DNA of 15,082 bases from NCBI GenBank assembly GCA_001792465.1, contig MGGO01000020.1:21383-36464 (forward strand), given 5' to 3'. Under the pieces are notes generated by a model that was given only the letters and a program-made list of their open reading frames with translations, had not been told where the DNA came from and did not search any database. Positions within the stretch are counted from its first letter, which is position 1. Every line of letters starts with the position of its first letter. Position numbers and translations under genes: made by a program. The stretch comes from Candidatus Woesebacteria bacterium RIFCSPHIGHO2_01_FULL_44_10. GTDB taxonomy: Bacteria > Patescibacteriota > Microgenomatia > UBA8517. Below are positions 6,727 through 13,477 of the stretch, piece by piece.

Positions 6727-8214
6727 GTGGAGGGGGAGCATTTAGAACCGACGGCGGAGATTGAGCTTGAGACGGTTAAAAGTAGAGCAGTCAAGGGAGT
6801 GGCGGCATTAACCGGCCGAACCTTTGTTTTAAACGTCATTGCTTTTGTGGCCCAGGGCTTTCTCTGGGCGTTTTTGTCTCCCGAACAATTTGGTGTTTTT
6901 TGGATTGTTTCGGCAATTGTTAACTTTTTGGTTTACTTTAGCGACATTGGCTTGGCTGCGGCCTTAATACAAAAAAGAGAGAACCCCAGTCAAAAAGACT
7001 TAAAGACCACTTTTACTGTCCAGCAAAGTTTGGTGATTGGGTTGTTGGTGATTTTATTTTTTGCACGGCCGATTTTGGTGCGGGCCTTTGGCCTGACAGC
7101 TGAGGGACAGCTTTTGATGGCGGCGCTGGCCATTTCTTTTTTCATGTCTTCCTTAAAATCTATCCCTTCGGTGCTTTTAGAGCGCCGGCTTGAGTTTGGG
7201 AAGTTTGTCATTCCTCAAGTACTGGAGACTTTTGTTTACAACATTGCCGTAGTCTTTTTTGCCTGGAGAGGTTTGGGTATAACGGCTTTCAGTTATGCCG
7301 TGATTATCCGTGGGATTGTGGGCCTAGTGGTAATTTATATCCTGCAGCCTTGGAAGCCAGGCTTGGCATTGTCCAAAAAGTCTTTGAAAGAGCTTTTAAA
7401 ATTCGGTCTTCCCTACCAAGTCAATACCCTTTTGGCGGTAATTAAAGACGACGGTATGACGATTATTTTGGGGAGTATCCTGGGCCCCGCCGGAATAGGC
7501 ATCTTGGGGACTGCCCAGAGACTTGCCCAATATCCTCTGCGCTTTTTTATGGATAATGTGACCAAGGTCAGCTTCCCTGCTTTTGCCCGAATGCAGGACA
7601 AAAAGGATGAATTGGCCAGCGCGGTTACCAGAAGTATCTTTTTCATTAGTTTTCTGGTTTTTCCAAGTATAATAGGATTAACTGTTTTGGCGCCGGTTCT
7701 GATTAAAGTCCTTCCTCGTTATGCCAAATGGGAGCCGGCCCTCATTCCTCTGGTTTTTCTTTCCGTGAATACTGTTTTTGCCGCAGTCACGACGCAGTTA
7801 ACTAATATGTTTAATGCCGTCGGGAAAATAAAAACTACTTTTGGTCTAATGATTATGTGGACAGCGCTTACCTTTGCCGCGGTGCCGGCTCTGTCGTGGC
7901 AGTTGGGTGTCAATGGCGCTGGGTTTGGCTATATGCTGGTAGGAATTTCGTCCGTGGTGGCAATAGCAGTTGCCCGAAAGATAGTTAAGTTTTCACTTTT
8001 GGATGGGGCACTAAAACCGCTTTTGGCAGCCCTGGTTATGGGGGCAGCAGTTTGGCTGGTTCGCGGGTTTGTTACGCCCAACTTCTATGCCGTCGGTCTG
8101 CTAATTTTTACCGGATTTTTGGTTTATGCGTTTGCCTCCTACCTGTTAGTGGGTAAATCAATTATTTTAGATGTCAAAAAAGGCTTTAGTGCTATTGTTA
8201 ACCGGAACTCTTAG
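6727..8214 (+). CDS. Wzx/TuaB-like polysaccharide flippase (MOP superfamily)
   Basis: A 495-residue membrane protein with about 14 hydrophobic segments, the usual size of lipid-linked oligosaccharide flippases. The N-terminal AVKGVAALTGRTFVLNV (21-37) is the typical first-helix entry, and the stretch with FSDIGLAAALIQKRENPSQKDL (about residues 72-93) matches the TuaB/WzxC-type signature, in which a GL.AALIQ segment precedes the third helix. It would move lipid-linked glycan precursors from the inner to the outer leaflet. GTG 6727 is the only standard start: TAG at 6721-6723 closes the frame upstream and the next usable codon would remove part of helix 1. A GGAGGGGGAG run lies just after the GTG, not before it, and so cannot serve this start; together with the -10 box at 6715-6720 this suggests a leaderless transcript. 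The end overlaps the next gene by 44 bases. Confidence 0.9.
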   Translation: MEGEHLEPTAEIELETVKSRAVKGVAALTGRTFVLNVIAFVAQGFLWAFLSPEQFGVFWIVSAIVNFLVYFSDIGLAAALIQKRENPSQKDLKTTFTVQQSLVIGLLVILFFARPILVRAFGLTAEGQLLMAALAISFFMSSLKSIPSVLLERRLEFGKFVIPQVLETFVYNIAVVFFAWRGLGITAFSYAVIIRGIVGLVVIYILQPWKPGLALSKKSLKELLKFGLPYQVNTLLAVIKDDGMTIILGSILGPAGIGILGTAQRLAQYPLRFFMDNVTKVSFPAFARMQDKKDELASAVTRSIFFISFLVFPSIIGLTVLAPVLIKVLPRYAKWEPALIPLVFLSVNTVFAAVTTQLTNMFNAVGKIKTTFGLMIMWTALTFAAVPALSWQLGVNGAGFGYMLVGISSVVAIAVARKIVKFSLLDGALKPLLAALVMGAAVWLVRGFVTPNFYAVGLLIFTGFLVYAFASYLLVGKSIILDVKKGFSAIVNRNS

Positions 8215-9775
8215 CTGGTCGCTTATCATGCTCAAAAGCGGTCTGCCAACTGATGGAGGTATTGGTTTTTGGGGGCCAAATGGACACGATGGGGTTTGGC
8301 ACATTGCTTTGGCCAAGAGTCTTGCCCGGGGGAGTTTAGACTTCCCTACTTTTGCAGGAGAAAAACTTACCAATTATCACCTTGGCTTCGATTTGATGCT
8401 GGCGGGACTCACCAGATTAACAACCATTCCAGTTGAAACTCTGTACTTTCAAATTTTGCCCCCCATTATGGCTTTTGTGATCGGCTTTCTGGTCTATAAA
8501 TTTGCCGGGGTTTGGGCAGCATTTTTTACCTATTTTGGTGGCAGCTTGGGGTGGTTTTTTGGTAAGGGAGAGAGTATGTTTTGGGCACAGCAGGCCATTT
8601 CCACGTTAATTAATCCTCCCTTTGCCTTGTCACTAATATTTCTTCTCTTGGGGTTAATTTTTTTACAGAGGAAAAGATATTTGTGGTCAGCGATCTTTTT
8701 TGGAATCCTAATTCAAATTAAAGCTTATGCTGGGATTCTGGCCCTCGGTGGGCTCTTGGTGGCTGGAGTTTGGCAGGCAGTTAAAGACAAAAAGTTTAAT
8801 GTAATTCTTACTTTTTTGGCTTCCCTTACGCTTTCGTCGCTGCTTTTCTTGCCATTAAATAGGGGTGCACAAAGTTTGATTGTTTTTAAACCTTTTTGGT
8901 TTTTGGAGACGATGATGCAATTGTCTGACCGTGTTGGCTGGCCGCGTTTCGGTGAGGCGATGGTTAACTACAAGTACGCCCACAACTATCTAAAATCTAT
9001 CCCCGCTTATATTTTTGCCTTTTTGGTTTTTTGGTATGGCAACATGGGGACCAGATTTTTGGGAGAAATATACATGGGTAAGAAATTGGCCGAATTTAAG
9101 AAACTTAGGGTCGTTGAAGTATTTATTTTCTCAGTAATTGTAGGTGGGGTAGCTATCCCGATGCTATTTTTACAAGCCGGTACTCCTTGGAACACCATTC
9201 AGTTTTTTTACTATTCTTTGTTCTTTGCCGGAATTTTGGCAGGGATGACTGTTGCAAAAATAAAAAACAAACTACTGTTGGTTGTTATCGCCTTGCTGAC
9301 TCTCCCAACTACTTTTATAACTTTGAAAAACGATTACTTGCCGACTCGCCCGCCGGCTAAATTATCATCCGCCGAACTTGAAGCTTTAGAGTTTTTGGCA
9401 AACCAACCTGCCGGGGTTGTTTTGACCTATCCTTTTGACCGCGCAGCCGCCGAAGCAGCCATCGCCAATCCTCCGCGCCCGCTTTATTTATATGAATCAA
9501 CTGCCTATGTGGCTGCCTACGGGGATAAGCAAGTTTTTTTGGAAGATGAGGTTAATTTAGACATTACGGGCTATGATTGGCGCACCCGTCGGGAGGAAGT
9601 TTTGGATTGGCTGGCTACCAATAACCAGACTCACGCCTACGATTTCTTACGGGATAATAATATAAGCTACATTTATTGGGTAGACGGCCAACGCGCTCTA
9701 TTAGGCGAAGCGCAGCTTGGAATCAAAAGAATTTTTGAAAACCAGACAGTCAATATATATGAAGTTGTTGACTAA
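8171..9775 (+). CDS. Multi-pass membrane protein with GT-C-like layout, unknown activity
   Basis: 534 residues: one N-terminal helix, an outer loop with GPNGHDGVWH (H39, D40, H44), then KLTNYHLGFD near residue 70, about ten membrane segments up to residue 390, and a soluble C-terminal domain of about 140 residues with FLRDNNISYIYW. I cannot assign it to a named family. The HD pair at residues 39-40 falls exactly where the PTPS-related protein at 2769-4511 has HDD, and near the DE motif of the GT39 proteins, so a GT-C transferase acting on the outer face is a reasonable inference. ATG 8171 gives a proper signal-anchor; Met20 would remove it. It overlaps the flippase gene by 44 bases and the next gene by 17. 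A tail closely like its last 15 residues survives at 12603-12662. Confidence 0.75.
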   Translation: MSKKALVLLLTGTLSWSLIMLKSGLPTDGGIGFWGPNGHDGVWHIALAKSLARGSLDFPTFAGEKLTNYHLGFDLMLAGLTRLTTIPVETLYFQILPPIMAFVIGFLVYKFAGVWAAFFTYFGGSLGWFFGKGESMFWAQQAISTLINPPFALSLIFLLLGLIFLQRKRYLWSAIFFGILIQIKAYAGILALGGLLVAGVWQAVKDKKFNVILTFLASLTLSSLLFLPLNRGAQSLIVFKPFWFLETMMQLSDRVGWPRFGEAMVNYKYAHNYLKSIPAYIFAFLVFWYGNMGTRFLGEIYMGKKLAEFKKLRVVEVFIFSVIVGGVAIPMLFLQAGTPWNTIQFFYYSLFFAGILAGMTVAKIKNKLLLVVIALLTLPTTFITLKNDYLPTRPPAKLSSAELEALEFLANQPAGVVLTYPFDRAAAEAAIANPPRPLYLYESTAYVAAYGDKQVFLEDEVNLDITGYDWRTRREEVLDWLATNNQTHAYDFLRDNNISYIYWVDGQRALLGEAQLGIKRIFENQTVNIYEVVD

Positions 9776-10394
9776 CAAGGTTCTGACGGTGTTTTTTTTG
9801 TTGGTTGTTATTTCCCCATGGTTCTGGGTTTTTATTAAAAATCGCGTAGATTACGGGAGTAAAGGTGAGAAACTGATCTTCCCAAACAATCCGGCAATTG
9901 TTACTCGGGCAGCTGTTCTCCAAAAGGAACTCATTGATTCTGGATTTAGCCTCGGGGTAGCCAAGTTTCTGGTCAACAAAGTTACTATTTTCACTTACGA
10001 AATAACCGGAAGGTATTTGGAGTCATTTAACCCGGGCTATCTTTTTTTTCAAGGAGATTTGGACCTTAAGAGGAGCACGCGGGCAGCCGGGCCGTTGTAT
10101 TTAGCTTTCTTGCCTCTGATTATATTTTCGTTTCCCGAAGTTATGAAACGAAAGAACCGTTTTCTCCTTTTTGCTCTTTTGATTTCTCCCTTACCGGCAA
10201 TTGTGATCGCTGCCCATTACCACAACTTTTTTAGAATTCCTCTTTTTTTAATTCTGACTTATCTGGCGGCCCTCGGCCTCAAAAAAATAACTATCAAGAA
10301 ATGGATTTTTTGTGGGATTTTGGTATTGTTATTTTTTGAATTGGCAAGATTTATTCATGATTTTTGGATTCATTATCCCAGCCGTTTACCTTAA
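9759..10394 (+). CDS. Short membrane protein equivalent to the C-terminal half of a GT39 (copy B)
   Basis: About 211 residues from ATG 9759. An in-frame TTG at 9717 would add 14 residues but lies deep in the upstream gene, so it is rejected. One N-terminal helix is followed by a soluble stretch with RAAVLQKELIDSGF, then RYLESFNPGYLFFQGDLDL and three or four membrane helices with LISPLPAIV. This aligns by eye with YLNHFSPTFLFWDGPIKD and LFLSPIPAAI in the GT39 encoded directly downstream, so it corresponds to that enzyme's C-terminal half and lacks the catalytic N-terminal loop. It is the counterpart of the protein at 5993-6706. The stop and the GT39 start share one base (TAATG), so translation is probably coupled. 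The function is unknown; an accessory subunit of the GT39 is the simplest guess. Confidence 0.78.
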   Translation: MKLLTNKVLTVFFLLVVISPWFWVFIKNRVDYGSKGEKLIFPNNPAIVTRAAVLQKELIDSGFSLGVAKFLVNKVTIFTYEITGRYLESFNPGYLFFQGDLDLKRSTRAAGPLYLAFLPLIIFSFPEVMKRKNRFLLFALLISPLPAIVIAAHYHNFFRIPLFLILTYLAALGLKKITIKKWIFCGILVLLFFELARFIHDFWIHYPSRLP

Positions 10395-12022
10395 TGAAAA
10401 AACACTTATTTTTTATCTTTTTAGTCGCCTTATCTTTGCGATTTTTTAATTTGCAGGACTCACGCTGCTTAAACTGGGACGAAACAACTTTTGCCTATAA
10501 TGCTTATTCGATTTTGCAAACCGGTAAAGACGAATACGGCCAAATATTTCCGCTCCAATTCAAATCAATCGGGGATTATAAAGCTCCGATGTATATCTAT
10601 TTAATGGTTCCGGTAATCAAAATTTTAGGGTTAAACGAATTTGCAATCCGGTTAGTGCCGTCGCTTTTTGGGAGTCTCTCGCCGATCATTTTTTACCTGA
10701 TTGTCTATGAAATATTTAAAGACAAAAGAACGGCTTTTTTTTCGAGTCTTTTTTTGGCTGCCTCACCCTGGCATTTGCAATTTACTCGAGCCGGTGCTGA
10801 CGTAGCGGTAAGCTCCTTTTTTGTGTTGGTGGGGATACTTGGTTTTCTAGTTGGTTTAAAGAAGAATTGGGGTTTTTTTCTCTCGGCTTTTGGTTTTGTC
10901 GCAGCCACCTATTCGTATTTCGGCGACCGTTTTTTTGGCCCCTTAATTTTACTTTTTCTTCTTATACTTTTTCAAAAAAAAGTTTCTTTAAAAATTCGCC
11001 CCTTAATGAAGGCATTTCTCTTTGGCCTTTTGATTTTGTTACCCCTTATTCCGATGTTGTTTTCAGCCGGCCACCAAGAAAAAATAATCAAAACCACGAT
11101 TTTTGGCTATAGCCGACCCGCAGAATATGAGACAGCGCTGAAGAGCCAGGAGCCAGACCAGATCTTTTATTATCTTTTTCATACCGGTTTTTTTGAAAAT
11201 ACTTGGGGAGCCGTTAGTCATTACTTAAATCACTTCTCGCCAACCTTTCTTTTCTGGGACGGTCCCATAAAAGACCCGCGGCAATTCGTTTTCCAAATGG
11301 GTATGCTTTATCTAACTGATTTGCCCCTGATTATTTTGGGGGTTTACCAGCTGGCTAAAAAACCCAAGCAACAAAAATGGCTTGTTTTAGGCTGGCTTTT
11401 TTTGAGTCCGATTCCGGCTGCGATCACTCGTGATGAGGTCCACGCCCGTCGGGCATTAAACATGGTTTTTCCTCTCATGATTTTGGCGGGATTGGGGGCA
11501 GAGCGCATTTGGAATAAACTGCCAAGGTTGCTTTTGATTTTGGTGTTTGGGGGGAGTGTTCTATTTTATCTTTTAAGCTACTACGTTTTTACTCCGAATA
11601 GAACTTTTAAAGGGCCGGCGGGTTGGCAGTGTGGTTACAAAGAAGTGGTGGCGAAAGTTAGTAAACGAGCGCACGCATACAAAGAAGTTGTAGTAGATAC
11701 CTCGTATCAAGGGCCATATGTTTACTTCCTTTTTTACCAAAAATATAACCCGGCTTTATATCAACCACAAGCCAGACTAATTCAGGAATCAGAAAATGTG
11801 TTGGGTGAAGGCGCCGGTTTTGATAACTACACTTTCCGCCCGATCTACTGGCCGGTTGATAGATGCTTTACGGGCAAGCTTTTTGTCGGCCCGCCGGAAA
11901 GATTGCCAATAAAAGATATTGAGGAAAATGAAGCAAAAATAATTGATCGGGTATATTTCAGGAACGGCGAGGAAGCCTTTTTACTGGTTGAGGTTTTTAA
12001 CCCCAGAAAAGGTTATTGCTAG
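10394..12022 (+). CDS. GT39-family GT-C glycosyltransferase (copy B)
   Basis: A 542-residue membrane glycosyltransferase from ATG 10394 in a TAATG junction; an in-frame TTG at 10364 is inside the previous gene and disfavoured. After helix 1 the loop reads LNWDETTFAYN with D29 as the expected catalytic Asp, then GKDEYGQ, KSIGDYKAPMYIY and SPWHLQFTRAGAD in the second outer loop. FSPTFLFWDG near residue 285 and TRDEVHARRALNM near 350 are further family stations, followed by a last helix and a soluble C-terminal domain ending NPRKGYC. It probably transfers a polyprenyl-phosphate-linked sugar to an outer-face acceptor. It closes the plus-strand operon that begins with the flippase. Its stop overlaps the stop of the convergent antitoxin gene by 3 bases (CTAG), so no terminator can stand between them. 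Confidence 0.88.
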   Translation: MKKHLFFIFLVALSLRFFNLQDSRCLNWDETTFAYNAYSILQTGKDEYGQIFPLQFKSIGDYKAPMYIYLMVPVIKILGLNEFAIRLVPSLFGSLSPIIFYLIVYEIFKDKRTAFFSSLFLAASPWHLQFTRAGADVAVSSFFVLVGILGFLVGLKKNWGFFLSAFGFVAATYSYFGDRFFGPLILLFLLILFQKKVSLKIRPLMKAFLFGLLILLPLIPMLFSAGHQEKIIKTTIFGYSRPAEYETALKSQEPDQIFYYLFHTGFFENTWGAVSHYLNHFSPTFLFWDGPIKDPRQFVFQMGMLYLTDLPLIILGVYQLAKKPKQQKWLVLGWLFLSPIPAAITRDEVHARRALNMVFPLMILAGLGAERIWNKLPRLLLILVFGGSVLFYLLSYYVFTPNRTFKGPAGWQCGYKEVVAKVSKRAHAYKEVVVDTSYQGPYVYFLFYQKYNPALYQPQARLIQESENVLGEGAGFDNYTFRPIYWPVDRCFTGKLFVGPPERLPIKDIEENEAKIIDRVYFRNGEEAFLLVEVFNPRKGYC

Positions 12023-12309
12023 GCATACGGAAGCATTTCCATTTCGTGGAGTCTTTCGCGCAATAACATTCTAGCCGCGGTTGAAAGCCCAATCCCTTTG
12101 ATTTCGGCAACCTTTTTAACTGCGTTGGTAGTTTGAGTATCCAGCCTGATAGGTACGACTTGCTTATATATTGATTTGAGGTTTTTGGAAAACTTGATGT
12201 CAGGCGCCTCTTCCCAGTAATCAGGAAAGTCCTCAGTTGAGTGAGTGTCCCAAAATCTAGCCTCTTCCTGGATGGATTTAAATTTAGGTACGGATTTTGT
12301 TTTTGACAT
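12019..12309 (-). CDS. brnA: BrnA-type/CopG-family antitoxin
   Basis: A 96-residue antitoxin starting at MSKTKSVPKF. The region VPKFKSIQEEARFWDTHSTED (7-27) is the typical N-terminal box of the CopG antitoxin family that pairs with BrnT toxins. IRLDTQTTNAVKK through AARMLLRERL (about 53-89) is the ribbon-helix-helix DNA-binding part. The frame is open for 24 more codons to an ATG at 12381, but these lie inside the toxin gene and do not resemble the family, so the internal ATG is chosen; a purine-rich AGAGAAAAG precedes it. It overlaps the toxin gene by 26 bases. By analogy with the family it neutralises the toxin and represses the shared promoter. The symbol reflects its pairing with BrnT; the sequence group may be a separate CopG antitoxin family. 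Confidence 0.85.
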   Translation of the reverse strand: MSKTKSVPKFKSIQEEARFWDTHSTEDFPDYWEEAPDIKFSKNLKSIYKQVVPIRLDTQTTNAVKKVAEIKGIGLSTAARMLLRERLHEMEMLPYA

Positions 12310-12559
12310 TTCTTTTCTCTTTTTTGTCTGAATCTCTTGCTGTGACTGGATAAAACCAGCCTCTACCCCTGGGTGCAACAATCACAGTCAAATATCTACC
12401 ACTTTGCGTCTGGCCAATGACTTTATAGGTGCCTTGTTTACCCTTTGCAAACACATTCCTGGTGCTGCAAACCCATTCGACTTCTTCGGGATTGACGTTA
12501 TGCCTGGCGATATGGTCAATATTCCAATCATCCCAAACGAGTGACTTAATAACAGTCAT
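12284..12559 (-). CDS. brnT: BrnT-family toxin (RelE-like ribonuclease)
   Basis: A 91-residue type II toxin. It opens with WDDWNIDHIARHNVNPEEVE (9-28), the hallmark of BrnT. TYKVIGQTQSGRYLTVIV forms the central strands, and GRGWFYPVTARDSDKKEKR near the end holds the conserved Arg/Lys-rich TAR segment. Known BrnT proteins have a RelE-like fold, cut RNA and slow growth until bound by BrnA. The toxin gene comes first and the antitoxin second, the usual order for brnTA. Length and all family boxes are intact, so it is probably active. It has its own promoter with a palindrome immediately upstream. Confidence 0.92.
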   Translation of the reverse strand: MTVIKSLVWDDWNIDHIARHNVNPEEVEWVCSTRNVFAKGKQGTYKVIGQTQSGRYLTVIVAPRGRGWFYPVTARDSDKKEKRNVKNKIRT

Positions 12560-12563
12560 CTTT

Positions 12564-12592
12564 ATATTATTACAAAGTATTACGTTTGTAAA
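12564..12592 (-). promoter_or_regulatory. Promoter of the brnT-antitoxin operon
   Basis: On the minus strand TTTACA (12587-12592), a 17-base spacer, then TAATAT (12564-12569). The -10 box ends only 4 bases before the brnT ATG, so the transcript would start at or next to the start codon. A TTGACA farther upstream (12597-12602) is an alternative -35 without a well-placed -10. Confidence 0.6.
12570..12591. promoter_or_regulatory. Palindromic operator candidate in the brnT promoter
   Basis: Perfect 7-bp inverted arms TTACAAA (12570-12576) and TTTGTAA (12585-12591) are separated by 8 bases and fill the space between -10 and -35. Ribbon-helix-helix antitoxins bind such short inverted repeats as dimers of dimers, and binding here would block RNA polymerase. 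Autoregulation by the antitoxin is inferred. Confidence 0.55.
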
Positions 12593-12602
12593 TAGTTGTC
12601 AA

Positions 12603-12662
12603 CTCAGCCCCGCCGAAATCTTTGAAAATTCAGAAGTAGATATTTTTAGGGTAGTTAATTAA
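12603..12662 (+). pseudogene. Orphan C-terminal remnant of an 8171-9775-like membrane protein gene
   Basis: Twenty codons ending in TAA read LSPAEIFENSEVDIFRVVN. The final stretch IFENSEVDIFRVVN matches IFENQTVNIYEVVD, the exact C-terminus of the protein encoded at 8171-9775, with both stops directly after it. The upstream part of that frame runs into the brnT promoter and antisense brnT and has no family resemblance. The simplest reading is the 3' end of a lost or truncated gene, left behind when the toxin-antitoxin pair arrived or the locus was rearranged. Its stop overlaps the stop of the convergent VOC gene. Confidence 0.6.
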
Positions 12663-13030
12663 GAGGCAACAATTTCTATTAGTTGAATTTTGTTCTCCCA
12701 AGGGTCGAAAATATCAGTGATTTTGACTGGCTCATCGTAAGTGATATTACTACATTTAACACCTCGGGTTTTTAGATCTTTTACGGCAGCCTCAAGGTTA
12801 TCAACCGCAAATGCTGCGGTTCCTCCCTCACCAGGTTTAAATGAACCCTTTTTGCGCCAGAGATGGATAGCCAATCTGGTTTTGTCCTTTTCGCCGTACT
12901 CTGCCCATCCACCGTCGTTATCGATTAAGGCTGATTTGAGGCCTAGTTTTTTTTCGTAAAATTCCCTGGCTTTTTCCCAGTCACCCACAAAGTACCAAAC
13001 AACATCCATGTTCGTAAAATAATTTTTCAT
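12659..13030 (-). CDS. VOC superfamily (glyoxalase/bleomycin-resistance-like) protein
   Basis: A 123-residue two-module VOC protein with paired beta-alpha-beta-beta-beta units. The first module is DVVWYFVGDWEKAREFYEKKLGL through LAIHLW and the second is GTAAFAVDNLEAAVKDLKTRGV through FDPWENKIQLIEI. H56 and E119 are at positions that often hold metal in this fold; the usual ligand in the first strand is not evident. Members include glyoxalases, dioxygenases and antibiotic-binding proteins, so the substrate cannot be stated. GAGGA touches the ATG directly, too close for a normal ribosome binding site, while a perfect TATAAT lies 7 bases upstream, which fits leaderless translation. Met8 is a less likely alternative start. 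Confidence 0.85.
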   Translation of the reverse strand: MKNYFTNMDVVWYFVGDWEKAREFYEKKLGLKSALIDNDGGWAEYGEKDKTRLAIHLWRKKGSFKPGEGGTAAFAVDNLEAAVKDLKTRGVKCSNITYDEPVKITDIFDPWENKIQLIEIVAS

Positions 13031-13037
13031 TCCTCGT

Positions 13038-13066
13038 ATTATATCATGCGAAGTGGTCTGATTGAA
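13038..13066 (-). promoter_or_regulatory. Promoter of the VOC gene
   Basis: A perfect -10 box TATAAT (13038-13043, minus strand) follows TTCAAT (13061-13066), a weak -35, with a 17-base spacer. The -10 ends 7 bases before the ATG at 13030. Confidence 0.6.
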
Positions 13067-13078
13067 GTTGGAATTCAG

Positions 13079-13420
13079 TTAAGGTTGACTAAGCAACGGT
13101 GATTCCTTGCTTCCGAGATGTTCTTCTAGTTGTTCTCTTATTGTCAATGCGGCTTGGCGGTTTTCTGGGAAAATAGTCCCTTTTCTAGTAATGTCGCAGA
13201 TTGTTATAGCAGTTTTGTAGACATCTGACAGTGTTATTTTCGGGCTGGGTCGTTTTTTATTATACTCATCCAGATTTTTATCTAGCTCCTCCATGTTTAT
13301 CCACATCCCGTGGCCACTTTCTAAGGCCATTGGGAATGCCACATCCCAGTAAAAGTCGGAAGCAATTAATATCTTGTGAAGTTCGTTACGTTGAATTTGG
13401 GTAACAAGTTCAGTAGACAT
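13079..13420 (-). CDS. Hypothetical soluble protein, 113 residues
   Basis: I do not recognise this protein. It has no membrane segment or signal peptide. The chain is mostly helical in appearance: LVTQIQRNELHKILIASDF at 5-23, a segment with DVAFPMALESGHGMWINMEEL, a charged helix with DEYNKKRPSPKITLSDVYK, and a last helix near QAALTIREQLEEHLG before a loose tail ending SQP. No catalytic motif stands out. It is probably a real gene because a good promoter (TTGACT, 17 bases, TATCTT) sits 9 bases before the ATG and the composition is protein-like. It is transcribed on its own, divergently from the GT2 gene at 13478, in the same minus-strand cluster as the VOC and BrnT genes. Confidence 0.65.
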   Translation of the reverse strand: MSTELVTQIQRNELHKILIASDFYWDVAFPMALESGHGMWINMEELDKNLDEYNKKRPSPKITLSDVYKTAITICDITRKGTIFPENRQAALTIREQLEEHLGSKESPLLSQP

Positions 13421-13429
13421 TCTTGCTAG

Positions 13430-13458
13430 AAGATAGCGGTATTTGTTAATAAAGTCAA
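13430..13458 (-). promoter_or_regulatory. Promoter of the 113-residue hypothetical gene
   Basis: Minus strand TTGACT (13453-13458), 17-base spacer, TATCTT (13430-13435), ending 9 bases before the ATG at 13420. It interlocks with the divergent promoter of the GT2 gene. Confidence 0.55.
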
Positions 13459-13471
13459 GTTGATTTAAAAT
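13443..13471 (+). promoter_or_regulatory. Promoter of the GT2 gene at 13478
   Basis: Plus strand TTGTTA (13443-13448), 17-base spacer, TAAAAT (13466-13471), ending 6 bases before the GTG start. Transcription would begin at or next to the start codon. Confidence 0.55.
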
Positions 13472-13477
13472 GATGGG

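Noticed and set aside
9717..9758. TTG start giving 14 extra residues to the half-GT-C protein
   Set aside because: It lies deep in the upstream gene; the ATG at 9759 directly precedes a normal signal-anchor helix.
10364..10393. TTG start adding 10 residues to the GT39 at 10394
   Set aside because: The ATG in the TAATG junction matches the coupling seen elsewhere in the window and gives the typical MKK plus helix start.
9759..10394. Frameshifted fragment of the upstream or downstream gene instead of a separate gene
   Set aside because: Both neighbours are complete with their own termini, the short gene has its own start and N-terminal helix, and a second protein of the same design exists at 5993-6706.
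12310..12381. N-terminal extension of the antitoxin to ATG 12381
   Set aside because: The added residues come from inside the toxin gene and do not resemble the antitoxin family, which begins close to VPKFKS.
12019..12559. Toxin-antitoxin pair as part of a larger phage-defence system
   Set aside because: No nuclease, helicase, reverse transcriptase or other defence genes adjoin it; it stands alone as a two-gene brnTA module.
12429..12662. Plus-strand open frame of 77 codons opposite brnT
   Set aside because: Most of it is the antisense of brnT and its promoter. Only the last 20 codons resemble a protein family, and these are reported as a remnant.
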